Assembly: GCF_900090275.1 (NCBI RefSeq)
Contig: NZ_LT607755.1
Coordinates: 4,278,001 to 4,342,000, forward strand
DNA: 64,000 nucleotides
Direction: 5' to 3'
DNA from: Micromonospora zamorensis
GTDB lineage: Bacteria > Actinomycetota > Actinomycetes > Mycobacteriales > Micromonosporaceae
The position numbers and the translations under genes were made by a program. Numbering within the stretch: position 1 is the first letter of the stretch; each line of letters begins with the position of its first letter. Below, one piece after another: positions 18,130 to 27,297 of the stretch. The notes under the pieces were generated by a model. The model made no database searches. It worked only from the letters and a program-made list of their open reading frames with translations, and was not told the origin of the DNA.

Positions 18130-19548
18130 CTAGCAAGGTTCAACTGGGCGGCGGTGCCCCTGCGACGGCGGCCGGGCCTGTTCCACCGGCTGCTCCAGAT
18201 CCCCCACCGCCCGGTCCCGGGTGGCCCACGCCACCACGAAGACCACCGTCCAGAGCACCCCGAGCAGCACCGCCGCGGCGGTGCTGCTCGCCGTGTCCAG
18301 ATCGAGGTAGAGCCGTGCGCCGCTGATCCCGAGCACCCCCGCGGCGGCGGCTGTCCAGGCGGCCACCGCCACCGGCCAGCGGGAACTGCGGGACACCAGC
18401 CAGGCCAGGGTGCACAGGCTCGCCGCGACCACGGCGTTCTGGGTCGGCAGCGGGGCCGAGTCGCCGCCACCCGGCGCGCTGCCGTGCGGCCCGGTCAGCT
18501 CGGCGACCACGGCCAGCACCACCAGCGGCACGAACGCGCCCACCGTGCCGACGACGCTGAGCAGGTCCGCCCGCCAGGGTCGGTTACGCCACGCCAGCAC
18601 CGCGGCCACCAGCGCCACCAGCACGATCAGCACCGACCCTCGTACCACCGACACCACGACCATCGTGGCGTCGGCCGCGCCGGGGGTGCGCCGGGAGGCG
18701 AACCAGCCCGCGATGGCGCCGTCCAGGGCGGCCAACCCGCTGTTGCGGACCGCCACGCCGAGCAGACCCGCGATGGCGAGCCCGGCGACGAAGAGCAGCA
18801 GGAGCCCGGCGGCCAGATTGAGCAGCAGCGTCCACCCCGGCCCGATCCGCATGGCCACCAGGAAGAACAGCACCCCGTAGCGGGCCGTGAGCCAGCGCAC
18901 CGGTGGCAGCGCGCCCGCCCGGGACAGCAGCGCGCGGACCGGGTCGGGATTGCGACCCAGCCACCGGCCGGCGAGCACCACACCCAGCAGGCCGGCCAGC
19001 AGCACCAGCGCCGCGCCGGTGGCCCGGCCGAGCAGTCGGGAGACCGTGTCGTACGACTCACCGGCGAGGTGACCGAGCAGGATCGAGCCGCCCACCCAGG
19101 TCACCACCCCGGCCAGGTTCCACAGGGCGAACCGGCGGTACGGCATGCCGGCCGCACCGGCCAACCGGGGCACCAACGTGCGAGCGAACGCCACCCAACG
19201 GGCCGCGAACACGCCCCGACCACCCAGCCGGGCGAGCATGGCGTCGGCCCGACCCCACCGCTGCGGCCCGACCCGGTGGCCCAGCCCGGCGCGCAGGCGG
19301 GGGCCGTAGCGCTGTCCGGCGCGGAAGGCCAGCCCGTCACCGAGGACCGCCGCGGCGATCATCGCGAGCAACGCCGGCGCGAGCCGCAAGGTACCGTTGT
19401 AGGTGAGGAAGCCGACGAGCAGCAGGGTAGCCTCACCCGGCACGAGCAGGCCGAAGATCACCGCGGTCTCGCCCGCCACGATCAGCGCGGCGACCAGGTA
19501 GATCCACAGGGTGGGCAGACCCTGCACCCAGGTCAGCAGGTCGTGCAC
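18130..19548 (-). CDS. DedA-family / degenerate PAP2 fusion membrane protein
   Basis: A 472-residue membrane protein. Residues 1-200 are a DedA (VTT) domain with IFGLLVPGEATLLLVGFLTYNG and FVAFARTLVPRLAGAAGMPYRRF-like conserved blocks. Residues about 215-455 have the helix pattern of a PAP2 lipid phosphatase. The catalytic motifs appear lost: the PSGH position reads LPTQNA, the SRxxxGxHxxxD position reads SGARLYLDLDTAS without His, and no KxxxxxxRP is seen. It may therefore bind or move lipid phosphates instead of hydrolysing them (inference). No Shine-Dalgarno sequence stands out before its ATG. Confidence 0.85.
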   Translation of the reverse strand: MHDLLTWVQGLPTLWIYLVAALIVAGETAVIFGLLVPGEATLLLVGFLTYNGTLRLAPALLAMIAAAVLGDGLAFRAGQRYGPRLRAGLGHRVGPQRWGRADAMLARLGGRGVFAARWVAFARTLVPRLAGAAGMPYRRFALWNLAGVVTWVGGSILLGHLAGESYDTVSRLLGRATGAALVLLAGLLGVVLAGRWLGRNPDPVRALLSRAGALPPVRWLTARYGVLFFLVAMRIGPGWTLLLNLAAGLLLLFVAGLAIAGLLGVAVRNSGLAALDGAIAGWFASRRTPGAADATMVVVSVVRGSVLIVLVALVAAVLAWRNRPWRADLLSVVGTVGAFVPLVVLAVVAELTGPHGSAPGGGDSAPLPTQNAVVAASLCTLAWLVSRSSRWPVAVAAWTAAAAGVLGISGARLYLDLDTASSTAAAVLLGVLWTVVFVVAWATRDRAVGDLEQPVEQARPPSQGHRRPVEPC

Positions 19549-19681
19549 TCAGGCCCCCGGGACACGGGAGCCAGCATGCCAGCCGGGGGAACCACCGGCA
19601 CAGCAGTTTCACCATAGATCAGGGGCACCTGGGGGTGACCCCGACGCAGCCTGCGCGAGCGCAGGCGGAAGGATAGAGGGT

Positions 19682-21550
19682 ATGCAGCTTCGCACCGACC
19701 TCCGCAACGTCGCCATCATCGCTCACGTCGACCACGGCAAGACCACCCTGGTCGACGCCATGTTGCGGCAGGCCGGGGCGTACGGCGCCCGGGGCGAGAA
19801 CACCGAGCGGGTGATGGACTCGGGTGACCTGGAGCGCGAAAAGGGCATCACGATCCTGGCCAAGAACACCGGTGTGCGCTACCTGCCCGCGGACGGCTCC
19901 GACCCGGTCACCATCAACATCATCGACACCCCCGGCCACGCCGACTTCGGTGGCGAGGTGGAGCGCGGCCTCACCATGGTCGACGGCGTGGTGCTGCTCG
20001 TCGACGCCAGCGAGGGCCCGCTGCCGCAGACCCGCTTCGTGCTGCGCAAGGCGCTGCGGGCCCGGATGCCGATCATCCTGGTGATCAACAAGGTGGACCG
20101 GCCCGACGCCCGGATCAAGGAGGTCGTGGACGACACCTACGAGCTCTTCCTCGACCTGGACGCCGACGAGGAGCAGATCGACTTCCCGATCGTCTACGCG
20201 TGCGCCCGCGACGGCATCGCCTCGCTGACCCAGCCCGCCGACGGCTCGGTGCCCGACGACAGCACCTCCCTGGAGCCGCTGTTCCGCACCCTGCTCGACA
20301 CCATCCCGCCGCCCTCGTACGACGAGGGCGCGCCGTTGCAGGCCCACGTCACCAACCTCGACGCCTCGCCGTTCCTCGGCCGGCTGGCGCTGTGCCGGGT
20401 CCGCCAGGGCACCATCAACAAGGGTCAGACGGTGACCTGGTGCCGCACCGACGGCAGCACCCAGCGGGTCCGCATCTCCGAGATGCTGATGACCGAGGGC
20501 CTGGAGCGCACGTCGGCCGAGACCGCCGGCCCGGGCGACATCATCGCCGTCGCCGGCATCCCGGAGATCATGATCGGTGAGACCCTCGCCGACCTCGAGA
20601 ACCCGGTCGCGCTGCCGCTGATCACCGTCGACGAGCCGGCCATCTCGATGACCATCGGCACCAACACCTCGCCGCTGGTCGGCCGGGTCAAGGGCGCCAA
20701 GGTCACCGCCCGGATGGTCAAGGACCGGCTCGACAAGGAGCTGATCGGCAACGTGTCGCTGCGGGTGCTGCCCACCGAGCGGCCGGACGCCTGGGAGGTG
20801 CAGGGCCGCGGTGAGCTGGCGCTGGCCATCCTGGTCGAGCAGATGCGCCGGGAGAACTACGAGCTGACCGTCGGCAAGCCGCAGGTGGTCACCAAGGAGA
20901 TCGACGGCAAGACCTGCGAGCCGGTCGAGCGGCTGACCATCGACGCCCCGGAGGAATACCTGGGCGCGATCACCCAGCTCCTCGCCACCCGTAAGGGCCG
21001 GATGGAGCAGCTGGTCAACCACGGCACCGGCTGGATCCGGATGGAGTGGCTGGTTCCGGCGCGCGGCCTGATCGGCTTCCGCACCGAGTTCCTCACCGAC
21101 ACGCGGGGCACCGGCATCCTGCACCACGTCTTCGAGTCCTACGAGCCGTGGTTCGGCGAGCTGCGCACCCGCAACAACGGCTCCCTGGTCGCCGACCGGG
21201 CCGGCGCGGTCACCGCCTTCGCGATGACCAACCTGCAGGAGCGCGGTCAGCTCTTCGTCGACCCGACAACCGAGGTGTACGAGGGCATGATCGTCGGGGA
21301 GAACTCCCGCTCCGACGACATGGACGTCAACATCACCAAGGAGAAGAAGCTCACCAACATGCGGCAGTCGACCTCCGACGAGACCGAGAAGCTGGTCCCG
21401 CCGCGCAAGCTCTCGCTGGAGCAGGCACTGGAGTTCTGCCGCGAGGACGAGTGCGTCGAGGTCACCCCGGCCACGGTCCGGATCCGCAAGGTGGTGCTCG
21501 ACCAGCAGCTGCGGGGCCGGGCCACCGCCCGCCGCAAGCACGCCGGCTGA
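19682..21550 (+). CDS. typA: Ribosome-associated GTPase TypA/BipA
   Basis: A 622-residue translational GTPase that binds the ribosome under stress and aids 50S assembly. The G domain starts at once: AHVDHGKTT (G1, about 14), [16 protein letters not shown] (G2), [14 protein letters not shown] (G3) and NKVDRPDAR (G4). Domain II, an EF-G-like domain and the BipA-specific C-terminal domain ([20 protein letters not shown]) follow. The start at 19682 is fixed by family length and GGAAGGATAGAGGG upstream. The gene is monocistronic and ends at a strong intrinsic terminator. Confidence 0.97.
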   Translation: MQLRTDLRNVAIIAHVDHGKTTLVDAMLRQAGAYGARGENTERVMDSGDLEREKGITILAKNTGVRYLPADGSDPVTINIIDTPGHADFGGEVERGLTMVDGVVLLVDASEGPLPQTRFVLRKALRARMPIILVINKVDRPDARIKEVVDDTYELFLDLDADEEQIDFPIVYACARDGIASLTQPADGSVPDDSTSLEPLFRTLLDTIPPPSYDEGAPLQAHVTNLDASPFLGRLALCRVRQGTINKGQTVTWCRTDGSTQRVRISEMLMTEGLERTSAETAGPGDIIAVAGIPEIMIGETLADLENPVALPLITVDEPAISMTIGTNTSPLVGRVKGAKVTARMVKDRLDKELIGNVSLRVLPTERPDAWEVQGRGELALAILVEQMRRENYELTVGKPQVVTKEIDGKTCEPVERLTIDAPEEYLGAITQLLATRKGRMEQLVNHGTGWIRMEWLVPARGLIGFRTEFLTDTRGTGILHHVFESYEPWFGELRTRNNGSLVADRAGAVTAFAMTNLQERGQLFVDPTTEVYEGMIVGENSRSDDMDVNITKEKKLTNMRQSTSDETEKLVPPRKLSLEQALEFCREDECVEVTPATVRIRKVVLDQQLRGRATARRKHAG

Positions 21551-21569
21551 GCACACCAGCACCCGACAC

Positions 21570-21612
21570 CGGGCGCGTCGGCCGCTTGCGGCCGGCGCGC
21601 CCGTCGGTTTTT
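21570..21612 (+). terminator. Intrinsic terminator of typA
   Basis: A long GC hairpin (CGGGCGCG-t-CGGCCGC / GCGGCCG-g-CGCGCCCG) is followed by TCGG and TTTTT at 21608-21612. It is the clearest U-tract terminator in the window. Confidence 0.9.
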
Positions 21613-21669
21613 CCCAGGGGTACGCGGGCCAGCCCGACCGGCTGCCGCCGATCGGCTACGGTCACCGGC

Positions 21670-22521
21670 ATGATCTGGGATGATCTCGACGCCCACCTGG
21701 ACAGGGTGCCCGGCACCGTCTCGGCGTACGTGGGCCGACCCGACGCGCCGCCGACCTGGACCCGCCACCCGGACGCCGCCCACTACGCGGCGAGCACCAT
21801 GAAGGTGGCGGTGCTCGCCGCCCTGCACCGCGCCGCCGATGCCGGCACGCTGGACCTGGACGCCCCGGTCCCCGTGGTCAACGAGTTCGACTCCGCCCAG
21901 CCCGGCGCGCCCCGGTTCTCCTGCGCCCAGCACTACGACAACGACGACGCGGTCTGGGACCGGCTGGGCGGCACGGCGTCGCTGCGCTGGCTGGCCGACC
22001 GGATGATCGTGCGATCCAGCAACCTGGCCACCAACCTGGTCATCGGGCACGTCGGGCTGCCCGCGGTGGCCGAGGTGTGGGCGCGCACCGGCGCCCGCAC
22101 CAGCGTCACGGGCCGCGGCATCGAGGACTTCGCCGCCCGCGAGGCCGGCATCACCAACACGGTCACCGCCGCCGACCTGGCCGCCCTGCTCGGCGCGCTG
22201 GCCACCGGGGCCGACACCCCGGGCCGGCTCGCCTCGCCGGCCGGCTGCACGGCCATGCTGGACGTCCTCATCGCCCAGGAGCACCGCGAGGACCTGGCCG
22301 CCGGCCTGCCCGAGGGCACCCGCATCGCGCACAAGAGCGGTTGGGTACGCGGGGTCCGACACGGTGCCGGCCTGGTCCTGCCCGACGACGCCCCGCCGTA
22401 CCTGATCACCGTCTGCACCACCACGGACCTGGCCGGTGGCGACGACGAGGTCGAGGACGACGCCTGCCGGCTGCTCGCACACATCTCCGCGCAGGTCTGG
22501 GCCGCCCGTCACCAGCTCTGA
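21670..22521 (+). CDS. Class A beta-lactamase-like serine hydrolase
   Basis: A 283-residue protein with the three penicillin-recognising motifs: S42-T-M-K45 (SxxK), S116-S117-N118 in the SDN position, and KSG near residue 223 in the KTG position. No signal peptide is seen, the SDN Asp is Ser, and no clear Omega-loop ExxxN is apparent. A cytoplasmic or non-lactamase activity is therefore as likely as antibiotic hydrolysis. The ATG lies 7 nt after TACGGT, a leaderless pattern. The open frame extends far upstream through the end of typA, but that part is not family-like. Confidence 0.85.
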   Translation: MIWDDLDAHLDRVPGTVSAYVGRPDAPPTWTRHPDAAHYAASTMKVAVLAALHRAADAGTLDLDAPVPVVNEFDSAQPGAPRFSCAQHYDNDDAVWDRLGGTASLRWLADRMIVRSSNLATNLVIGHVGLPAVAEVWARTGARTSVTGRGIEDFAAREAGITNTVTAADLAALLGALATGADTPGRLASPAGCTAMLDVLIAQEHREDLAAGLPEGTRIAHKSGWVRGVRHGAGLVLPDDAPPYLITVCTTTDLAGGDDEVEDDACRLLAHISAQVWAARHQL

Positions 22522-22574
22522 CCACGACCCGCCGTTGCGGCTAGGCTGCTCGCACCCCCACCCCGGAGCTGCCG

Positions 22575-23276
22575 ATGCCCCGCAGTCGCACCATCCTCAT
22601 CGCCTTCCTCGTCGTGACGGCGGCGAACCTGCTGGCCAACGCCACCGATGGCCGCGTGGCCGAGGCACTCAGCAAGCCGCTGCTGATGCCGCTGCTGGCC
22701 GCGTACCTCTGGCGGGCCGCCGCCGAGCGCGGCGCCCGCCCGGACCGGCTGGTGCTCGTCGGGCTGGCCTTCTCCACCGGCGGCGACGTGTTCCTGCTCG
22801 GCGACGGCACCGGTTGGTTCATCGCCGGCATGGCCTGCTTCCTCGGCACGCACCTCTGCTACATCGCGGCGTTCACCCGACACGGCGCCGCGACCGCGCT
22901 GCGGCGTGCGCCGCTGCTCGCGGTCCCACTGACGTACGCGGTGCTGACCGTCGTCGCGCTGTGGTGGATGTGGGCGGGACTGACCGACGCCGGGCTCGCC
23001 GTGCCGGTGGCCGGCTACGCGCTCGCGCTGGCCGCGATGGCCACCACCGCCACCACCAAGGGCTGGCGGGTCGGTCTCGGCGCAGCGCTGTTCCTCGGCT
23101 CCGACCTGCTGATCGCGGCCGGGGTGGCCGAGGTGGCCCAACCACCCGGCGCACCCGTGCTGGTCATGGCGACCTACGCCGCCGGCCAGGCGCTGATCGT
23201 CCTCGGCCTGGCCGCCCGCGTCGGCACACCCCCGGGCACGCCGGTCACTCCAGCAGTTGCGCCCGCAACGCGCTGA
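22575..23276 (+). CDS. Lysoplasmalogenase-like YhhN-family membrane protein
   Basis: A 233-residue protein with about seven or eight hydrophobic helices. YhhN/TMEM86 signatures are visible: SKPLLMPLLAAYL (about 33-45), FSTGGDVFLLGD (about 67-78) and AALFLGSDLLIA (about 176-187), with the membrane-embedded acidic residues thought to be catalytic. Animal homologues cleave the vinyl-ether bond of lysoplasmalogens; the bacterial substrate is uncertain. GGAG lies 7 nt before the ATG. Its 3' end overlaps the convergent phosphatase gene by 32 bp. Confidence 0.88.
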   Translation: MPRSRTILIAFLVVTAANLLANATDGRVAEALSKPLLMPLLAAYLWRAAAERGARPDRLVLVGLAFSTGGDVFLLGDGTGWFIAGMACFLGTHLCYIAAFTRHGAATALRRAPLLAVPLTYAVLTVVALWWMWAGLTDAGLAVPVAGYALALAAMATTATTKGWRVGLGAALFLGSDLLIAAGVAEVAQPPGAPVLVMATYAAGQALIVLGLAARVGTPPGTPVTPAVAPATR

Positions 23277-24042
23277 GGGTCTCGTCGGTCAACCCCAACC
23301 CGTCCCGCAGGTACGCGTCGAACGAGCCGTGCACCCGGCGTACCTCGTCGTAGCCGGCGTCGAGGTACTCGGCGCGGACCTCCAACACCGGCAGCACCGC
23401 GTCGACGTCCAGCTCCGGCTGCCGTCGTCGCATCGCCTCGATGATCACCGCCCGCAGGCTGTCGGTCAGCTCGTTGTTGCGCAGGTAGTCGGCGCGGATC
23501 GCCGCCTCGTCCACCCCGAGCGCCGTCAACAGGATGACGGTCAGCCAACCGGTGCGGTCCTTGCCGGCAGAGCAGTGGTAGACCAGCGGCAGGTTCTCCG
23601 GCTGGGCGGCCAGCCGCACCGCCTCCGCGAAGCCGACCCGAGCCGACTTGCCGGTCACGAACCACCGGTAGATGGCGGCCATCGCCCCCGTCGTGCCCTG
23701 CCGGGCCAGCTCCGCGTACGCGTTCAGGTCGTGGCCGAGCAGCACCGCCGACACGTACGTGAAGACCGGGTGCTCCGGGTCGTGCACCGGCAGGCACACC
23801 ACCCGTGGCTCACCGGCCAGTCGATCCGCCGGGGCGACCTCGATCTCCGCGGGGGCGCGCAGGTCGAGCACGCACGCCGGCCCCAGCTTCGCGAGCACCG
23901 GCAGATCCTCGTCGGTCAGCCGACCCAACGCGGGAGTGCGGAGCAACTGCCCCGCCCGGACCCGCCTCCCGTCGGCACCGACGAGCCCACCCAGATCGCG
24001 TGCGTTCGGTGCACCTACCAGCTCCCAGCCCTGCCCGGTCAT
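23245..24042 (-). CDS. Protein tyrosine/serine phosphatase, PtpB-like
   Basis: A 265-residue phosphatase of the Tyr_phosphatase_3 group that includes mycobacterial PtpB. APNARDLGGL and the phosphate loop HCSAGKDRTG (C157, R163) are intact; the Lys in the loop is typical of lipid- or dual-specific members. PtpB homologues in pathogens act on host phosphoinositides and proteins; in a soil bacterium the target is unknown. ATG 24042 was preferred to ATG 24054 because GGGAG sits 5 nt before it. It is divergent from the epimerase gene, and its 3' end overlaps the YhhN gene. Confidence 0.89.
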   Translation of the reverse strand: MTGQGWELVGAPNARDLGGLVGADGRRVRAGQLLRTPALGRLTDEDLPVLAKLGPACVLDLRAPAEIEVAPADRLAGEPRVVCLPVHDPEHPVFTYVSAVLLGHDLNAYAELARQGTTGAMAAIYRWFVTGKSARVGFAEAVRLAAQPENLPLVYHCSAGKDRTGWLTVILLTALGVDEAAIRADYLRNNELTDSLRAVIIEAMRRRQPELDVDAVLPVLEVRAEYLDAGYDEVRRVHGSFDAYLRDGLGLTDETLSALRAQLLE

Positions 24043-24086
24043 CCGGTCTCCCATCCCGACGTGCGCCTGCGTATAGGGTGCCTGAC

Positions 24087-25184
24087 ATGACGATCTCGGA
24101 GGTACGCACCCACCGGGTTTCGGCCCCCTTACACACCCCGTTCGTCACCGCGTTGCGTCGTACCACCACAGTGGACACCCTCGTCGTCGAACTGGTCGAC
24201 TCCGACGGCCGTTCCGGCTTCGGCGAGGCCCCCCAGGTGTGGCAGGTCACCGGCGCGTCGGTCGCCGGCGCACGGGCGTGCGTACGCGAACTGCTCGGCC
24301 CCCAGCTGATCGGCCGTGACCCGGACGACCTGGTGGCCCGATGCGCCGAGGTGCAGCGCGCGGTGGTCGGCAACGAGGCGGCGAAGGCCGCGGTGGATGT
24401 CGCCCTGCACGACCTCGCCGCCCGGCGGTTGGGCGTACCCCTGGTGCGGTTGCTCGGGGGCACCAGGCTGCGGGTGCCGACGGACGTCACGCTCGCGGCG
24501 GGCGACGCGGTGGACCTGGCGGCGGCGGCGCGGCAGCGGCAGGCGGACGGCTTCGGCGTGCTGAAGTTGAAGGTCGGCACCGACGCGAGCACCGACCTGG
24601 ACCGGGTCCGGGCCGTTCGCGCGGCCGTCGGCCCGGGGGTGCGGATCCGGCTCGACGCCAACCAGGGCTGGACGCCCCGGGAGGCGGTCCGGGTGATTCG
24701 GGGCATCGAGGACGCCGGCCTCGACGTGGAGCTGGTCGAGCAGCCGGTGGCCCGCTGGGACCTGGACGGCCTGGCCTGGGTGAGCGACCGGGTGTCCGTG
24801 CCGATCCTGGCCGACGAGGCGGTCTTCGGGGTCCGTGACCTGGTGGAGGTGATCCGTCGTCGGGCCGCCGACCTGGTCAACGTCAAGCTGGCCAAGTGCG
24901 GTGGGCTGCACCCGGCGCGTACCCTCCTCGAACTTGCCACCGCCCACGGGCTCGGCACGGTGGTCGGCTCCATGATGGAGAGCCAGGTCGGCATCGGTGC
25001 GGCGGCGAGCCTGGTCGCCGCGTACGGCACCACCGCGGTGCCCGACCTGGACGCCGCCTGGTGGCTGGCCTGGTCACCGGTGCAGGGCGGAATACGCTAC
25101 GAGGGGGCGACCGTGGTGTTGCCCGACGCGCCTGGCCTGGGCATCTCCGGCCTTGCTGAAGCAAAGGTGCAGGCGCGTGGTTGA
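24087..25184 (+). CDS. ykfB: Dipeptide epimerase (L-Ala-D/L-Glu epimerase, enolase superfamily)
   Basis: A 365-residue enolase-superfamily enzyme of the muconate-lactonizing subgroup. The catalytic set is complete: K160 and K162 in KLK, metal ligands D190 (RLDANQGW), E218 (ELVEQP) and D243 (ILADEA), and K267 in NVKLAK. Paired Lys bases on opposite strands suit 1,1-proton transfer. The next gene is a YkfC-like NlpC/P60 endopeptidase, as in Bacillus, which points to epimerisation of L-Ala-D-Glu from murein tripeptide. o-Succinylbenzoate synthase is the main alternative. Codon 15 is a rare TTA. The ATG is 7 nt after TAGGGT (leaderless pattern). Confidence 0.82.
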   Translation: MTISEVRTHRVSAPLHTPFVTALRRTTTVDTLVVELVDSDGRSGFGEAPQVWQVTGASVAGARACVRELLGPQLIGRDPDDLVARCAEVQRAVVGNEAAKAAVDVALHDLAARRLGVPLVRLLGGTRLRVPTDVTLAAGDAVDLAAAARQRQADGFGVLKLKVGTDASTDLDRVRAVRAAVGPGVRIRLDANQGWTPREAVRVIRGIEDAGLDVELVEQPVARWDLDGLAWVSDRVSVPILADEAVFGVRDLVEVIRRRAADLVNVKLAKCGGLHPARTLLELATAHGLGTVVGSMMESQVGIGAAASLVAAYGTTAVPDLDAAWWLAWSPVQGGIRYEGATVVLPDAPGLGISGLAEAKVQARG

Positions 25185-25242
25185 TGAGCGTTGGTTTCTT
25201 TCATAGGGTTCCCTGGACAGCCGACTCGATCTGGGGGTTGAC

Positions 25243-26169
25243 GTGAAGCTGCAACCGGGCCGCGAGGCCGTCGTCCGGGTCGCGGTGGCGACGCTGTGGA
25301 CCTCCCCCGAGGCGGTCCGCCCGGTCGACCGTCCGGCGCTGACCGCCGGCGCCGACATCCTGACCTGGGTTTCCGGCCTGGACACCGACCAGCAGGTCGG
25401 CGACTGCGTGCTGAGCCAGCTCCTGCTCGGCGAGCGGGTCCTCGTCAGCGAGCTGCGCCCGGACGGCTGGGCCCGGGTCGTCGCCGTCGAGCAGCCCGCC
25501 GCCAAGCTGGACCCGCGCGGCTACCCGGGCTGGCTCCCCACCGAGCAACTGACCCCCGTCGACCCGTCCACCGACACCGGCACCGACCCGCCGCTGGTGG
25601 TCGACTCCACAGTCACCGGGCTGCACGCCGCTCCGAACGGTCCGGTGGTGCTGCCCGGCGTCGTCGTCGGCACCCGCCTCGTCCCGGCCGGCCCCGCGCG
25701 CGACGACTGGCGGCCGGTGCACGTCCCCGGTCACGCCGCGCCACTCTGGTTGCCCGACGACCACCTCGTCGCCACGTCGGCCGAGGCGCCGGCCGCAGCG
25801 CAGGCGCTCGCGGTGGCGCAGCGGCTGCTGGACGTGGCCTACATCTGGGGCGGTCTCTCCGCGCACGGCATCGACTGCTCCGGGCTGGTGCACCTGGCCT
25901 GGCGGCGGTTCGGGGTGCTGCTGCCCCGCGACGCCGATGACCAGGCCGTCGCCACCACGCCGCTGGCGTTGGGGGCGGAACGCCCCGGTGATCTCTACTT
26001 CTTCGCCCGACCCGGCCGCAAGATCCACCACATCGGCATCGTCACCGCCCCGCCCGGTAACGGTGGCGAGCGGCGGATGCTGCACGCCTGCTACCGGCGG
26101 CGGCGGGTCATCGAGGAGCCCCTGCCGGCCGACCGGACCGCGACGCTGGTGGGCGCACACCGCGTCTGA
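25243..26169 (+). CDS. ykfC: YkfC-like gamma-D-Glu-L-diamino-acid endopeptidase (NlpC/P60)
   Basis: A 308-residue protein built like Bacillus YkfC: two SH3b-like domains (about 8-105, including GYPGWLP, and 115-178), then an NlpC/P60 cysteine peptidase (about 185-300). The catalytic residues are C212 (DCSG), H262 or H263 (HHIGIV) and H281. No signal peptide is seen, consistent with a cytoplasmic recycling enzyme that trims L-Ala-D-Glu from murein tripeptide for the epimerase 58 nt upstream. The start is GTG with GGGGG 7 nt before it. Confidence 0.85.
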   Translation: MKLQPGREAVVRVAVATLWTSPEAVRPVDRPALTAGADILTWVSGLDTDQQVGDCVLSQLLLGERVLVSELRPDGWARVVAVEQPAAKLDPRGYPGWLPTEQLTPVDPSTDTGTDPPLVVDSTVTGLHAAPNGPVVLPGVVVGTRLVPAGPARDDWRPVHVPGHAAPLWLPDDHLVATSAEAPAAAQALAVAQRLLDVAYIWGGLSAHGIDCSGLVHLAWRRFGVLLPRDADDQAVATTPLALGAERPGDLYFFARPGRKIHHIGIVTAPPGNGGERRMLHACYRRRRVIEEPLPADRTATLVGAHRV

Positions 26170-26200
26170 CCGGCCGGGCGCGTTTCCCGCACCCGGCCGG
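26170..26200. terminator. Bidirectional hairpin between ykfC-like and terC-like genes
   Basis: CCGGCCGGG and CCCGGCCGG form a 9-bp stem around a 13-nt loop between convergent genes. Confidence 0.65.
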
Positions 26201-26207
26201 CGACACG

Positions 26208-27206
26208 TCAGCGTCGGGCGTCGGTCAGCTCGCGGCGCCGGTCCCGGGAGGACTTGATCAGGCTGGCGGCGGTGGCGATGCCAAGGGTGCCGAGGATGAC
26301 CAGCAGCGACAGCCAGATCGGGATGTGCGGCGCCCAGCCGACGTGCTCACCACCGTTGATGAACGGCAGGGTGTTGTCGGCCAACGCCTCCAGCACCAGC
26401 TTGACCCCGATGAAGCCGAGCACGACGGCCAGGCCGTAGCTCAGGTAGATCAACCGGTCGAGCAGGCCACCGAGCAGGAAGTAGAGCTGACGGAGGCCCA
26501 TCAGCGCGAAGACGTTCGCGGTGAAGACCAGGTACGGCTCCTGGGTGATACCGAAGATCGCCGGGATCGAGTCCAGGGCGAAGATCAGGTCGGTGGTGCC
26601 GATCGCGATCATCACGATCAGCATCGGGGTGAACAGCCGCTTGCCGTTCTCGTGGGTGATCAGCTTCGCGTCGTCGTAGCCCTTGGAGATCGGCAGCGCC
26701 TTACGGCTCCACCGGATCAGCAGGTTCTCGGAGAACTCGTCCTCGTCCGGCTCACCCTGCCGGGCCAGGTTGACCGCGGTGTAGATCAGGAACGCGCCGA
26801 AGATGTAGAAGACCCAGGAGAACTGCGAGATCAGTGCGGCACCGGCGGCAATGAACCCACCGCGCATCACCAGCGCCAGCACGATGCCGACGAGCAGGAC
26901 CTTCTGCTGGTACTGCCGGGGCACCCCGAAGCGCGCCATGATGATCACGAAGACGAAGAGGTTGTCCACCGACAGGCTGTATTCGGTGAGCCAACCGGTG
27001 TAGAACTGCCCCGCGGAGCTGGCGCCCGAGGTCAACCAGACACCGACGCCGAAGATCAGGGCGAGACCGACGTAGAAGGCGACCCAGAGGCTCGACTCGC
27101 GCACACTCGGCTCGTGCGGGCGCCGACCGATGATCAACAGGTCGACGAGCAGGACCGCAGTCAGTGCGACAAGCGTTCCCGCCCACACCAATCCGGACAC
27201 GTCCAA
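26208..27206 (-). CDS. TerC-family membrane protein, probable manganese exporter
   Basis: A 332-residue TerC (MeeY/Alx-type) protein with about eight or nine membrane helices. Two metal-site repeats are visible: EYSLSVDNLFVFV (about 75-87) and TTDLIFALDSIPAIFG (about 205-220). TerC proteins are linked to Mn2+ efflux and metallation of exported enzymes. The start is TTG with GGAGGA 7 nt upstream; the only ATG nearby is out of frame. A yybP-ykoY aptamer lies about 90 nt upstream, so Mn2+ should raise expression. Confidence 0.9.
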   Translation of the reverse strand: MDVSGLVWAGTLVALTAVLLVDLLIIGRRPHEPSVRESSLWVAFYVGLALIFGVGVWLTSGASSAGQFYTGWLTEYSLSVDNLFVFVIIMARFGVPRQYQQKVLLVGIVLALVMRGGFIAAGAALISQFSWVFYIFGAFLIYTAVNLARQGEPDEDEFSENLLIRWSRKALPISKGYDDAKLITHENGKRLFTPMLIVMIAIGTTDLIFALDSIPAIFGITQEPYLVFTANVFALMGLRQLYFLLGGLLDRLIYLSYGLAVVLGFIGVKLVLEALADNTLPFINGGEHVGWAPHIPIWLSLLVILGTLGIATAASLIKSSRDRRRELTDARR

Positions 27207-27237
27207 CGTTCATTCCTCCGGCAGACACGCGGCGTCG

Positions 27238-27272
27238 GGCACACCGTACGCCCCCGGAGAGGCCGGTGTGCC
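27238..27272 (-). promoter_or_regulatory. Hairpin between riboswitch aptamer and terC-like start
   Basis: GGCACACCG and CGGTGTGCC form a 9-bp stem between the aptamer and the Shine-Dalgarno sequence. It may belong to the expression platform. There is no T tract, so translational or Rho-type control is more likely than intrinsic termination. Confidence 0.45.
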
Positions 27273-27297
27273 GCTGTCGCTCACTCTGGTGACTGTC

